64,000 nt of DNA from Nephromyces sp. MM_2019 (Eukaryota > Apicomplexa > Aconoidasida > Nephromycida): the NCBI GenBank assembly GCA_015657535.1, contig JADHZB010001817.1, positions 39,288 to 103,287 on the forward strand. The letters are read 5' to 3'. Every line of letters starts with the position of its first letter. Within the stretch, counting starts at the first letter, position 1. The translations under genes were made by a program, and so were the position numbers. Shown piece by piece: positions 50,403 to 63,202 of this stretch. The notes under the pieces were generated by a model. The model was not told the DNA's origin, searched no databases, and worked only from the letters and a program-made list of their open reading frames with translations.

Positions 50403-53400
50403 TTAACTTGCGCCACCGAACTCTTGATTGACAAAGTCAAAGGCCCCTTTATTAAGCTTTGCTTTCTTCGCTTCTTCCAATGAACTTTTCGAGGTAAATC
50501 CAAGGTACTTGAAGTCCATAACATTACCACTATTACCTATGCTTAGATGGCTTGAAGTCGACTGGGAAAAACAAAAATTATCACTCTTAAGGTTGAAACT
50601 TTCACCATTCACTTTAGGAAGAGTACTTTGCAGTGAGCGCGATTGATCTGAGGCATCGTACTTATTGAGTGACCCCAAAAGCGCATTGTACTGAGTAGAA
50701 ACCGTGTAAGGCAGCTGAGTATTATAAAACTGGCCGGGAGTAGTGAAACCTTTAAAGACAGCAGAATCCTGCATGTTCACATGGCTAGCAGGGAACTGAC
50801 TATTAATGCCACCTAAACCATTACTATTCGTGGTACTATTAAATATATCTCCCATCAAACCTAATTCGCTTAAATTTTGAGACGATGTATCCCCTTGGTT
50901 AGGAGTTAAATTTCTTTGGGGAGTATTCCAATTAGCCGTAAAATCTTGAAACACATTAGACTCAGGTTTTTCAAACCGAGCACGATCATTTTCAAAAAAT
51001 GAGGAATCATGTGTAGATCGAGGTGCATGCGAGCTAGCAGGCGGGGAGGTCAGAAAATCTAACTCACCCAGAAGACCTTGCCCCTGGGAGGTCCTTGCTC
51101 CTCCCTTTTCTGAAAGAGAACATAAAGGCCGGTTTGGAGCCACTTAAAAATCGAGCTTATTAAACTCAAAATTGCAAACAGAATGAAGGAGTGAAAAAGA
51201 ACATAGAGGCAATAAAAGAACATAATCAAATAGAAGTAGCTAAAAATTAAGAATCATCTTATCATAATGTTGCATAAGTTTTTTTCTATACAGGAAATTG
51301 CCTAGGTAGCAAAACTAAGAATGCATATATGTCCAATGCAAGCAAACGACACTGCAGAGGGTAAGGAAATGCTAAGAAATATATAAGGGTAGAAAATTTC
51401 AAAACAAAGAATAAATAACCTGAAAACTTCACACACACAAAAGCATTAAATTTTCATACTTTTACCTTGAATAGTTTGCTGAGACGTGCTAGGTGAACTA
51501 AGAAGCGACAGGAAAGGGTCATCCCAAAGGCTGCTACCATTACCAGGATCACTTTTACTTGCCTGCAAAAATGAAATCAAGAAAAAGATAGGAATGCATG
51601 TTCTACAGATAATTATAAAGAAATACCAAGGCTAATTCAATAGAAGTAACAAGCAACCAAACTTTAGGATCACTCAACAGGGTACTTCAGCCAACTTGGC
51701 GATCATGCAATGGTTCCTGCTTGTAGCACTAGCAAATGCCTTGCACTGCAGCCAACTTGGCGATGATGCAACGGCTCCTGCTTCTAACATCAACAAGGGC
51801 CTTTATTAATACTTTTCTTGCTTCTTTTGTATTAGAGTATGATGTGAACATTAAAGGACTTTTTCAGTTTTAATGTAAAATTATATTTTAGGAGTAAAAA
51901 ATTCAAGATATATCTTTTTAAACAGCTATAATTTGAAAAATTAATAGATTTCATCATTACAAGATTACTAACCACCCATCTAAACTTAATACAAAAAATT
52001 AAGCCAAACCTGCGGGTTGGACGAGGTATTTGATACGTTCAGCAAATCATCGTCCAAGAAATTACGCGATTTTTCAACATTTTGCGCCTTATTTAGAGGC
52101 TCAGCAGCCTTGGAGGCTGCTTGAGAGGTTGCGCTGCCCAAGCCTGCTTCGATATTCCGCGACTCAACTAAGATAGAGCACACAAGAGTGGGTAAGCTTG
52201 TGAGCAAAATTGATGTAAATAGACAGTAAAGATGAAACAGTAATAGCGCGCCTCTATTTTTATGCAGCAAAGCTCTTTTACAAGATGAAATTTGCAGGAA
52301 ACAGTATAATAGAAAGGGAAAATATGGGTAAAAACGGTACTTTTCTAATGTAATACCTGACTTTGGCCGACTCGCCTCCAGCCCTAGCAACACAAGTATA
52401 TCAGTAATTTTGTTACGATAATTGAATATAGCTTTGTCGTGATAGAGTACCACGAGGTAGTGCTTTTTGATGAAATCTCTTAATGTATCAACTTTTCCCA
52501 GCTCCAGAAGCTCTTTGGAGGATATAAGGGCCTCCACAATCAGCAGGATACGTAGCTTATTATGATGAGTGCTCAAACGGTATGTATACTGGGTAAAAAG
52601 AGCGCGGCAAATCATCTCTACATCCAAGGTGCAGCACTTTTTTAAAAATTCATTGAGCAAGTTTCCGGGGGGGGATATTTTCGCGCCTCCGGGAATCAGC
52701 AAATCAGATACAACTTTGTACTCATAGGTGCCTGAAAAAAATGCATCAAAAATCACCCTGACGAAAAAAATGCATATGTGTGTATGTAGACAGGTTCAGA
52801 CACACGTGTGCACACTCAGAATACAAACGCAGCATACACAGCACACAGCATACACACGCAGCATACACAGTACACACAGCATACACACGTAGCATACACA
52901 GTACACACACTAACACACACATGAGTATCTTCTGTTAAAGAAGCAAGTACCTGTCAGCTTGGTCTCAGCAATATCATTGGTAGACGGATAGTTTGGTGCA
53001 TCTGACATTGAACCATGGCTCTTCAAATTATTTCCTCCATAACTATTTGTATAACTTCTATCAGGACTTGAATATCCAGCACTATCACGAGGAGGAGAGG
53101 AGTTCCTTGTGCTGGAAGCACCTCCATCAAGTTTGAGCATATGCAGACCCCGTTCAATCTGCTGCTTTACAACTGGGATATATTTGCTTGCGGTATCTGA
53201 GATGTACTTGAGAGCCTGCTCAGATTTAGAAGAGCCATAGCCACTCTCATCTTCAGGACTTCCAAAGCCTATCATCCTATCAGGAGGAACTGCAGTACTA
53301 TAACGCTGACTACTAGCTTGGTTCATCGGACCACCATGTCTTTGTTGGGACCACATGCTAGTGTTGTCTCTTGGTGGCATATCAGGTGGAGACGAGTGAC

Positions 53401-53806
53401 TTCCGAAACCTTCAATTCTTCTACTAACATCCGGGGCTGCAGGGGTTTCCGCAAATAGAGCTTTTAAACACTTTGCAGCTTCCTCCCTAACCAACTTGCT
53501 TTGGCCATCTCCCAAGACAGCATGTGGTGGTGCGCTGTACGACTGGCAGCTGCGGATACGATCACATTTTCTTCTAATGGAACGGTAAAAGTCACTCTTT
53601 CCATGCTCCACGACGTATCTGATTACCTTTAAAGTCTTCAGTTTCACGTTGGGATCATCCCTTTTCAAGCGATTCAAAAGATAGTCCTCCATTTGATGGC
53701 ATGCATCAGGCGCTGAATGGGTCATCTGCGCAATCTCATCCAGCAAGTATCCAGAAGTGGGTTCATCGGTAGCCGATGTTGCCTTGCTTAGTAAAGCTCG
53801 ATCCAT
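50403..53806 (-). CDS. TEPSIN: Tepsin-like ENTH/VHS-domain protein (AP-4 accessory candidate)
   Basis: Five exons, 53806-52951, 52731-52357, 52167-52010, 51562-51466 and 51109-50403, splice in phase to 730 residues. Residues about 1-120 are an ENTH domain: GYLLDEIAQMTHSAPDACHQ, then LNRLKRDDPNVKLKTLKVIR and VREEAAKCLKALF. This is the order seen in human tepsin and plant MTV1. A Ser/Pro/Gly linker with a conserved-looking helix (KYIPVVKQQIERGLHMLKLD) follows. Residues about 286-405 are the second, VHS-like domain (SPPGNLLNEFLKKCCTLDVE ... KLRILLIVEALI). The tail has acidic clusters (FLDDDLLN, SLWDDPFL) and ends GAFDFVNQEF, resembling the S-(A/V)-F-(S/A)-F-L-N type motif by which tepsin binds AP-4 epsilon. 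It would act in clathrin-independent trans-Golgi sorting. Start is the ATG directly before the ENTH domain. Confidence 0.88.
51688..51807 (-). repeat. 61-bp direct duplication in a tepsin-gene intron
   Basis: Two adjacent copies of a 61-base unit beginning CAGCCAACTTGGCGAT (51688 and 51749), diverged at several sites. It lies in the intron between the exons ending at 52010 and starting at 51562. Confidence 0.8.
52785..52925 (+). repeat. CA-rich repeat in tepsin intron 1
   Basis: Repeated ACACGCAGCATACACAG-type units and CA runs fill the intron between 52951 and 52731. On the gene's strand this is TG-rich sequence between donor and acceptor. Confidence 0.8.
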
Positions 53807-56800
53807 TGGTGTTTTAGGGGAATAAAAAGAGGAACGACCTATGTTATAGGGTTGTAATACTGATAATCTACTACAGAACCTGCTAGATAAGTAAACACAA
53901 CAGCATCGTGCTCTTCACTAAAACAGGAAGAAATTGACGGTAACATGAAATAACAATCAGCCTTATAAATTATCTAACATGCTACCAGAACTATGAAAAA
54001 ACAATTAGCAGCTGAAGTAATATGGGCTTTTCATGATTGCAGTTGCACCGCAGCAAGCCGCGTTGAAGACTTGGCAGGGGTAAGTTGAGCAACTTAGCTG
54101 GCGCCTATTTTTCAGAAGTCGCTGCTTTGATCCGCTACAGAAGCTTAAATATCACAATAAATACCTACAGCACTACTACGTATGTAATTTTGTATTTTTT
54201 GAATGATTCACAGTTTATAAGGATAATATCGTTTAGTGTAATAGGTAGGTTCGCTCGCAGTCTCAGGGATCCACCGATGATTCAGCTTTTTACATGAACT
54301 CGGCCGCTCATATTCGCGTATAGCACTAGTCACGAGAAAGTGTTGCAGGCTTCACTCCTTTATTGTCGACAAGAAGTATGTACAGCTTTTCTTGACTTGT
54401 TTATTGACTGTGGTACGGCCGTGGTATATAGCCTTCGTTTCGCATGCCGCAAGGGGAGGCAACTGGGTATATGTAGCAAAGCAGGAATATTGCCGCGCCG
54501 CATCTTTGGGTGCAGCCAGCTTTAAAATTATGATCCAGCTTGATAAATATACAGGCAGCATAGTACCAAAATGAATATACTTAGCATTGCATACTTCTTG
54601 CAGAAGAGCATGTATTCTTTTTCAGACACATGAGAAATAATAGCACAAGGAGTTTGAATTACTGCTGTGCGTTGTGCGTAAAACTTAATTACCTTCTCCA
54701 CTCTTTGAAATAGAATGACGCTACTTATAGCTACGTACGGTTGCTAAGATGAGTGACGCTATTTATAGTTTTGTATTATCGCCTCGGTGGGCGACGCTAC
54801 TTATAGTCTTGTGTAATCGCCACGGTGGTTAGCATTGCTTGTTGGTTTGTATGATTGCTTGTCATTCTGTCACCCTCATCACAAGCAAGCATTATGTAGG
54901 CATGCTACACCACTGCGAATATCTGGGGACTTACTTGGCCTTCAAGCATTGCACTTTATTTACTCTGGAAAAGCTTCCTTGTAAATATCTCTTTGAACTC
55001 TGCCTCGAACAGACAAATTTCCACCCAGATCTGGCATGAAACTAGCTTCATAGCGCAGGAACACAGATGGTAGACATTGTTTTCTGGGAAAAGCAAGCAA
55101 AAAATGATGTAAAGTCATCAATGCAAGTATCCTTGGAGAGGATGACTTTAATCAGAAAAGAGAAAATTATGGCTACTATTTTCTTAAAGCTAAAGATGAT
55201 GCAAAAAAAACAAACCGTGTGAGAGTCTGAGACATAAAGTATAAGTGATGCAAAGATTCATAGTTTGCTATTTTAAACAGAAGGTAGCACCACTAGTTGC
55301 TGTCGCATAGGTATTTCCTTTTATTCCAGTGTTCGTATATATCGAGATACCGCCGAAAGCATGGAAAATCAGAGTGTTCTGAGCACACAAAATTCCGTTA
55401 ATTCGTTGGCTAGAAAAACTCGATCGCCGAACCTTGTTCCAGTAAAAATTCTAAACTCACTGTTTATAGGGCAAGAAAGACGAGAAACTCAATGAATCAC
55501 CTACTTTGGTAAGAGCGCAGGAGGCCGGTTTCGTATGCCACCGCAGCATTGCTCCAAGTGTGATTCTACGAGTCTCAACTTTGACAAAGGTATACTCGAG
55601 CATTTCGCCTGGATGAAATTGTATCGCCGCTCTAGGCTGCACTGAAATCTCTGGGAGCTAACTACGAAGTTAAAAATTGGCAGTCTTTTTGGGATAAAGC
55701 TCATCACGCATGGAATAACCCACACCCAAGGGTATTAGTGAAGGTTTTACAGCTTGGAGAGGCTGTGTTAAGAAGCATGGCTAATTTCTCTCAGCCCGAG
55801 AATCGAGTAGCTTTGTAAAGTTTATATGCTAAAAGAACCAAAGCAACAGCGAGTAGTCCGTCAAGCCTTGGGAATTCCTTAGGGACGGACAGAATTCCCG
55901 GCTACCAGATGTTCGTTTGCATGGATTGTGATGTTCTGACCAAAATCCCCTACCATTATAGATAGCTGATTTGCCAGCTTATTTCCCCGAAGGTTAAAGA
56001 CTTGACAGTAGAGGCAGCAAGTCTATGTCACTCTAAAGCGAGAAGAAACTTGTTAGGCAACCAACAAATCATAGGGGCAATGACCAGTGCATTTAAGGGC
56101 GATTTAAAAGTGAGAGAAAATGACACAATTATGCAGGCAGGCGGTAGTTTACTATAATATACGCATTAGCTTGCTCAGTGGATTTATTGCTGCCTTAACG
56201 CCAGAATCATAACTTACTTGCTTATTCCTTTTGGAAGAATATCTTCCATAAACGGGTTTTTGCTGCATGATTTAGAACGAGCCAAAAAAGGAGCCCATCT
56301 AAGCGCTATAATGAATGCATTTCCTCGATGGTTTTACCACCCACAGCAGGTTGATGAAAAACAGCGCTGCTTCGTCCTTTGAGCAGTGGTAAAGTTAACC
56401 ACATAAAAATCGTGGTACTGGAGGATTAAGCTATTTTATCTTTGGTGCGGGCAGCAGCTATCTAGGCGTCACTGTACTATTACCGCCCCCCTTGCTGAGC
56501 CCATATTCATTGAATCTGCTTACTATAAATTTGTGCGGTACCCAGTGTGTGTCCTTTTTGGGCTAAAAATCGCAAGTACATGGCAATGCAATACAAGGAC
56601 TACCTGCCGGATGACAAGATCACCTCATTCTTACGTCCATTCACAGTGGATAATTAAATTTTCTACCAGAAATGTGTAGAAACAAACTGCGATCGTTTCA
56701 AACAGCTCAAAGACACAGGTACCAGTAGAATTTCTAAAGGAACCGTTAAGTGCATCTTTATAGGAAGTAGCATACTCTAAAGTGAAAGATGAATTGAGTT

Positions 56801-57720
56801 CAATGAGCTTTTTGTGGCAATTACGGCGCTTTTGGAACTATTTTGCTATGAGGAGAATCGAAGGGGGATAAAATGGTCGCCAGTCGACGAACTCGAAATT
56901 CAAGCTGGATTGAGACAAAAGTTATTTTAGATGGTCCCTCAGCTAAAAAAATAATTTTCGGACATGCCGCTTATAAGGCAGGCGCTGCAGATCAAAGCAA
57001 GCTAAAACTATTCTGCTTGCACTTCAGAATAGCATAAGTGCTTTGGTTTGTATATGTATACCACTTTTTGTTTGTATTACACTAATACTATCAAAAAATT
57101 GGAAAATTTCTGGAAAATTAACAAGTCTACGAATTGATTCCATATGCTGATTCGTAGATTTAAAACCATTCAAAATCTAAGTACAAGAGGATCAAGCTGA
57201 AAGTGCAGGATAGACTAATATTGCTTAAGGCGCAAGGATGTAGGAGCTATGCTTAATTAAAGCAGAAAGTTTCACGTAAGCTACATCCCAACACACCGGA
57301 AGTCAAGCGCATGTTTCGAAAAAACACCTAGAAACTCGGTCACTCCAGTATTCATAATTTTAGTAAATCTTTTAAGCGCTCAATCTATAAATCATACTTT
57401 AATTGATGTTCTATCCCATTAAATTACGATTTTTGGACATTTTCTTCTCATAAATTTATGGACCTATGGGAGTACATCGGGTGTCACCGACTCTTATTTT
57501 TGAAGTTCGCCAATTTCTTTGAATCCCAGAGCTCATCAACTCTGCGAAGCCTGTAAAAACGTCGTTGGATAAATGGCAAACAATTAATGCAAACAGGCGC
57601 GTAAAAAAATATATAAGCAAGCGCGATACAAAATATACTCGAATATTTACCTACTGGCTAATGGCATGGCTGAATTCAAAATTAAAAATGCAGTCAAATC
57701 TGTAATTGTCAAACAAAGGT
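53807..57720. other. Intergenic region, no gene recognised
   Basis: Upstream of the tepsin-like gene. Frames are short. A degenerate tandem repeat with GACGCTA(C/T)TTATAG cores, three copies, lies at 54717-54835. No other structure was recognised. Confidence 0.4.
54717..54835 (+). repeat. ~38-bp degenerate tandem repeat
   Basis: Three units sharing GACGCTA(C/T)TTATAG followed by (T/C)TTGT(A/G)T(A/T)ATCGCC in the last two. Non-coding. Confidence 0.65.
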
Positions 57721-57730
57721 AAAACTTACT

Positions 57731-58114
57731 CAAAAGGCCGGGGGAAAAACTTTACATCTACAGGATTTCCTCAACTTTTTCAATACCCAACTTTTACAGA
57801 CGTGTTTTCAAAAGCAGATTCGCTCAACGTTGCGCGGTAAAAAGCGCTGAAGCGGGAAAAAAAGCCTATTCATCACGGGGGGGGACAAAACAAATATATA
57901 GACGTTTCATTCCCAACTTTTCTGTCACCTAAAACCAAATTTCAACGCCCTAATAATTATGAAAAAGGCATTAAAACAAGTAAAAGGCGATTTTTCTTAC
58001 TTTCCAACGCAAAAAGTTTGCATCTTCTTGTTCATCCAATGCCTCAGCGTTAACGCCTTGATGTGCTACCAGGAAATCTTTCATTATGCCGGACCGGCCC
58101 TTGTATGAATTTTC
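57731..58114 (-). CDS. Exons of an unrecognised gene
   Basis: The best exon is 58114-58001: acceptor GTACAG, 38 codons reading ENSYKGRSGIMKDFLVAHQG then a Glu/Asp-rich helix ending FLRWK, strong donor GTAAGA. The open frame extends upstream to 58387, so the exon may be longer. A second candidate, about 57768-57731, encodes VKFFPRPFE before a strong GTAAGT donor, but its phase does not join the first directly, so an intermediate exon is needed. No family recognised and no terminal codon assigned. Confidence 0.35.
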
Positions 58115-58735
58115 CTGTACGTTTATAATTTCAAAAGGTAATTTTTTGAAAAAAATTGGAAAGCAAAACAATTGGCGCGGTGTATTATGCGTAGTTTCAG
58201 GCATCATCTCAAGTTTCAAAAGCAGAGAAACTGACTTTCTAATGATCTGAGGGGGGGGCTGAAATGTAGCGACTAAAATAGCAGGTTTCAAGCGACACAT
58301 GCCCTTTGGACATGAAAAAAAATAAAGACATAATTCCTTTAAGTGAAGATGAAACATCAACTGACAAGTATCGAATAAATTCATCATAATGACATCAATT
58401 CAAACCACGAGGATTAAGAGGCGAAAGCCTCTAGTGGAAAGAACCTCGGACTGGAATACGATTTCACGATTAAACCAGCCCAAACCAAAAAATTCCATCG
58501 TCAAGAAGTATTTGATGCACCCGCCCACTAAATCCAGCCGCTTCAAAAGTCAGTCCAAGAAATACTTTAGAACTTCTACTCCACAGACACTACCACCCCC
58601 GCACACACCACCATTAACCCTCCTCCACCTGAAAACTTGGAGACATTAAAACCGCAGAGAAAAGTTGAAACTACTGCAAAAAAACATCATTTTTATCGAT
58701 TTTAAAAGAAAATCCTCTGAAAAAATATGAAGACT

Positions 58736-61700
58736 TCAACAAATCTTAACCTTCACATCTTTAGAGCGGGAAAAAAACTTCAAATTATGCTTTTTATCGC
58801 TTCTTGCAGCTGCTCTATTGCTGAACACATCTTTATCCATCAATCGATGTCCGGAGGTATTTGAAATGGTTTCAAGGGAAATATTAGTTTGGTTCTCAAT
58901 AGTGTATTGAGCGTTCACAGCATCTAGAAAAAGCGAAGCCGTATCACCATCTGATGAAATTTCATCGACTTTAAGCTTCTGAAGAGCCTTTTTTCATTAT
59001 GAAAGCAACAGAAAGATGAAAAGATTCTTCATGAAGAATTTAATGAAGAAGATGCTGTTTAATGAAGAAGATGATGTTTAATGAAGAAAATTCTGTTTGA
59101 TGAAGAAGATGTTATTTAATGAAGAAGATGTTGTTTAATGAAGAAGATGTTGTTTAATGAACAAGATGTTTTTTGATGAGTGGTGGATTTTCAGTTTGAA
59201 GGCAGGAAAAAAGACCACTAAAATTCTTTAGAATTACATTTAATATTTCTTAATGGAATAGGTTTTACTTTTATGGAGCTAAAGCCATGCCTACTATTCA
59301 TAACTTAACTTGCTTTTGTGATAATATCAAATTTATACTAAAGAAAATTGAAAATTATAAAAAAAACTAGGTAAAAAACAGCAGGGATAGAAGAAAAAAA
59401 CAGTGTATATACAGGCCTTGCGTACACACACACACACACATCAGCTCTTCTACTCATCCAAAAGCTATTATGCAAGTTTGCATGATGATAAAAAGAATTG
59501 ACAGCACGCAGCAAAAACGATACAACATCCTTTTTAGGTAAAACAGCAAAAAAAACAACGGAATCGAGAAAATCATGGAAAACTTGATGAGTTAAATGCT
59601 CGAATGAGAGCAAAGAGAGCTCTTCAAAGTGAGTACTACAAAAATATGCTCAGATTATAGGTAGTAGCTACATATAGCAATCTATAGAAGAAGCAGAATT
59701 GAAGCTGAAGGTGGCAATGAAGAAATTTAAAACTTGAGACTTGAACCAGCAAAAATGCAAGAAGATGAAAATGTGACGACTAAAAAGAGAGAGCATCACT
59801 TAGCTTTCACTCGCAAAAAGAGTGGCTGATAAGTTGCATTATTCATAAGAGAACGACTCATTGCTATATATCCCGAATGAAACCTTTTAAGGCATTAAGA
59901 GAAATCATTTAAAAAGAGGCATAAATCGTCCAAAAAGAGGAAGAAATCATCCAAAAGAAATAATCTATCTTCAAAAAATAATCATCACCGTCATCATAAC
60001 AAAAATAAATCAAATTCCAGCATATTAAGTACTAAAATGGATTCCTCCAGTATATTGGCCCCAAAAACTTATCAAATACGTTGAAATTAACCGAACAAAA
60101 CACACCCCCCCCCCCACACACACACACACAGATACTCAACTCTATAGAAAAAAGCATAAAGTCTTCCTACTATTGCCTTAAAACTATGATTCTTTGCAGA
60201 ATGTAGACATTTCCCGCAAATTCTTCCAGATTTTGATTTTTACTGAGATTTTATGAGGAAATATATGATTCTGCTGAAATATAAGCTTTTTCCCTCCTCT
60301 TATTATATATAATAATATCCGCCAAAGAAAGCGATAATCTTATTCTTCTTCAAAAATCAAAACTATAATACCCAAAAGAGTTGAGTTAAACCTTATTGTA
60401 ATAACTCAGCACTTCCACTCACCAAAAGATAGTAATAAGGCTATACCATGTTCAGGAAAAAATAGTATTCATTGCAGTTAGGGGGGGGTGGTTGTGAGGG
60501 GTACTGCGTGCGGGAGCACCTCAAGGGGTGCATCTCAAGGGATGCCCTTCAGGGGATGGTTGTGGGGGGTGCTTGCAGGGGGTGACGTTCAACCATACAG
60601 AAAACAAAGAATTTTTGCAGAGATGGAGTGCTCTATAGCACACACAAGAAAAACCATGTTTTTCTTCAGAATCGCAATATCAAAAGATGATGTAAGTGAA
60701 GATCTAATAACAGCAATTTTTGTGTGTGATTTCTTGCAAAAGCCACTTCTTCATAGAATCTCCTCATTTTCATCAAATATACTTCATGATCATAGATTAC
60801 CTACCACATCATCAGAAACGACGAAAAAAGCAAACTTTACGGCAACTTATACTAAAAGAGAATTTCAAACGCCTTGTATACAAAATCACAGCAAAAGACG
60901 TTTTCTTTGAAGAAGAGGAAGATGATACAAAAATAAGCAAATTAGCACGAGAAAAGAAATTTCTGTGCAGTGCTGAAGCACTCATGTGTGGTACAGAGGC
61001 TGAAGAAGACACATACAAAAGCATGCACACACACACACACACATGCACACCAAAGTATGCAAGATTTCCTCCACATAACTCTAATAAATCATCAAATAGA
61101 AAGGTAGAAAGAGGATGATTTTTCGGGAAAAAATCTTCAAACATCTTCTAACATACGAAATAAACATCAATAAAACCCCCTAAAACTTTATGTCACTAAC
61201 GATGCATACACACTTTAACACACACAATATATATATTCATTGCTTACCCCGTGTGTGGATTTGCTGCTTTTCTGCGACTTTCGAACGGCAGCCACATCAA
61301 ACTTCAAGCTTTCCATCAGTGTGTGTGGTGAAGATTTGAGATCAGCAAGATGTTCATACACTTTAGAAACTAGCGAGCTAGAAGGCAAGCGCTGAAGATA
61401 TGATGATTTAGTAGTATCAGCTTCTTCAAGAGGAGGCTGAGAAAGCACACACATATGAAGATATGATGATTTAGTAGTATCAGCTTCTTCAAGAGGAGGC
61501 TGAGAAAGCACATACACAACACAGAAGAGCAGTCTCACAACCTCACACACACACACACAAACCAGCCATTCGCTCGAAAGATGGTGAGTCTCACATCCCA
61601 CATTTTGAAGAATATCATACCCTCTTTAATGGGATAAATGCAAAAACACCTCAAAAACGTAGAATTTAATACTGCAGAAACAAGGAGAATTACAGAATAA

Positions 61701-63202
61701 GCACAGCAGATGAAGACGAAAAAAAAGCACACACACAGTGAGTGAAGGCGTGTGAATAGCTAAGTGAGCGAGCGAGTGCTTGTGTGTCAAAGTGGGTATT
61801 TGTGAGTGAGCGTATGTGTTAATAAGTGAGCGACTAAGTGAATGTGTGCGTGTGTGTAAGGCAGTGACTAAGTGAATTACCAACTCCAGCAGAGCAGCCT
61901 AAAAGAATGCCCCTTATCAAGGAAAACCAACCAACACTTCTCTGCTACTAAATCCAACTCCTTACCTATTCCCACAATAAAAAATAACACGCACACGTAC
62001 ACAGCTCAATCCAAAATAAGATTAAATGCTACTATCTCATGCACTAACCAGCTACACACATTCGCACTAAAACATATAGCGATATAAAGATGAAAAACAG
62101 TGCGTGTGTGTGTGTGTGTGTGTTAATACCAGTCTGCCTGCCTCAAGGGCAGCTGATAGCCTAGCTGTCAAGACAGGAGCTCGTGAAGATGATAGCTGCG
62201 TGTGTGTGTCGGGAGCTAAAACGTAGTAGCCTCCCGATGGGATTGGTGAAAACCTCAGAGAGGTGTGTGCTGCAGGGGAGGGAGGGGCCTAAGATTTTTA
62301 TAGGAGAGGAGACAAAGTAAAAGGAAGATCAACAATGTGTGTGTGTGGAAAGTTGAAAAATGGAGGAACACACAGAGGGAGGTGCGCGAGGGAGAACACA
62401 CAAAGGGAGATTGAAAAAGGTGCACATACAGCGAGAGATACACAGAAAGAGATAGAGTAAAAAAATACACAATGAAATCGAAAGGGGAACACACAGGTAA
62501 ATTTAGAGTAGCAAACAAAAATGCGCAAAAGCCTATACACAATCGCACATGCGCACACACGTTGCAAATAGCACACACATAAGCATGAGATGAATCATAA
62601 AATAGCAAAAAACATAAAAAAGAACTGTGTGAAGCAGAAGCTCCAAAAAAAATAAAATGGCTCCTTTTCGCGCATTTTTGATATGGAGGAGCGTGAAAAT
62701 CTTCCAAAATCACCTCCCTCGCATCTCATGCAATTTACTGCCTGTTTACACCAGGATTAGCAAAACAAACCCTCCAGAAAACCCTCCAAAAACCGCCAAA
62801 AATCACCCAAAACCGCCAAAAATCACCCAAAACCGCCAAAAATCACCCAAAACCGCCAAAAAGCTGTCTAAACATATTAAAAGAAAAAATGAAGGGGATG
62901 CAGGTAGAAGATATAAATAATAAAATCAATAAGAAAATGCAGAAAGAATTGATAAGCATTTCGCACACAAAATCGATGCCTAGAGCTCGTGGAGAGACTC
63001 CTTTACCTTAGAGACATACTGTGAAACCGCAGCTATCCCGGTTTTTCCTCTTCCTTCCTCGTATTTAGAAAGTGGAGAGACTGCTTCATCCTTAAAACCC
63101 TTGTCTTCATGGCTATCAGAAGCGTATGGTGATGCAACACACACAGTTTGATTGGAAATTTCAGTCGCTAACTTGCCGATTGATACCTTCAAAGAACTAC
63201 TC
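58736..63202 (-). CDS. Unrecognised Ser-rich/helical protein (5' part open)
   Basis: Exons linked by phase 0: 63202-63007 (SSSLKVSIGKLATEISNQ ... GIAAVSQYVSK), 61436-61248 (PPLEEADTTKSSYLQRLPSS ... KVYEHLADLKSS ...), 61080-61051 (SYVEEILHTL), and a terminal exon 58978-58736 (KLKVDEISSDGDTASLFLDA ... KKHNLKFFSRSKDVKVKIC, stop). Other exons between 58978 and 61051 are likely but were not resolved. The first exon opens in phase 2, so the gene begins further upstream. Content is Ser/Lys/Glu-rich with helical stretches; there is no signal peptide, membrane segment or known motif. The second exon has a duplicated 3' splice site (61394-61512). Confidence 0.5.
59042..59178 (+). repeat. 20-bp tandem repeat
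   Basis: Seven copies of TGAAGAAGATGTTGTTTAA-type 20-base units. Each has a stop codon in a plus frame and the unit is not a multiple of three, so it is non-coding; it lies just upstream of the terminal exon at 58978 in the minus-strand gene. Confidence 0.85.
60481..60587 (+). repeat. G-rich imperfect repeat
   Basis: An isolated G-rich stretch in otherwise AT-rich DNA: an initial run of eight G, then repeated GGGG blocks with TGCATCTCAAGG/TGCCCTTCAGG-like spacers. It could form quadruplexes on the plus strand. It lies in the presumed intron space of the minus-strand gene. Confidence 0.7.
61394..61512 (-). repeat. 63-bp tandem duplication of a 3' splice site and exon start
   Basis: Two 56-base stretches, 61394-61449 and 61457-61512, are identical and offset by 63 bases. 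Each contains a TTTCTCAG acceptor and the first codons of the exon (PPLEEADTTKSSYL). The offset is a multiple of three, so the upstream acceptor would add 21 residues in frame. Confidence 0.9.
62791..62863 (+). repeat. 20-bp tandem repeat
   Basis: Three and a half copies of AACCGCCAAAAATCACCCAA. The period is not a multiple of three, and it lies in the intron between minus-strand exons 63007 and 61436. Confidence 0.9.

Noticed and set aside
58389..58649. 86-codon basic plus-strand frame
   Set aside because: Low complexity (Lys/Ser/Pro), no motif; an isolated frame between minus-strand exons with no supporting splice sites.
62657..62920. 87-codon plus-strand Pro/Lys-rich frame
   Set aside because: Built on a 20-bp repeat that is not a multiple of three and lies in the intron of the minus-strand gene.
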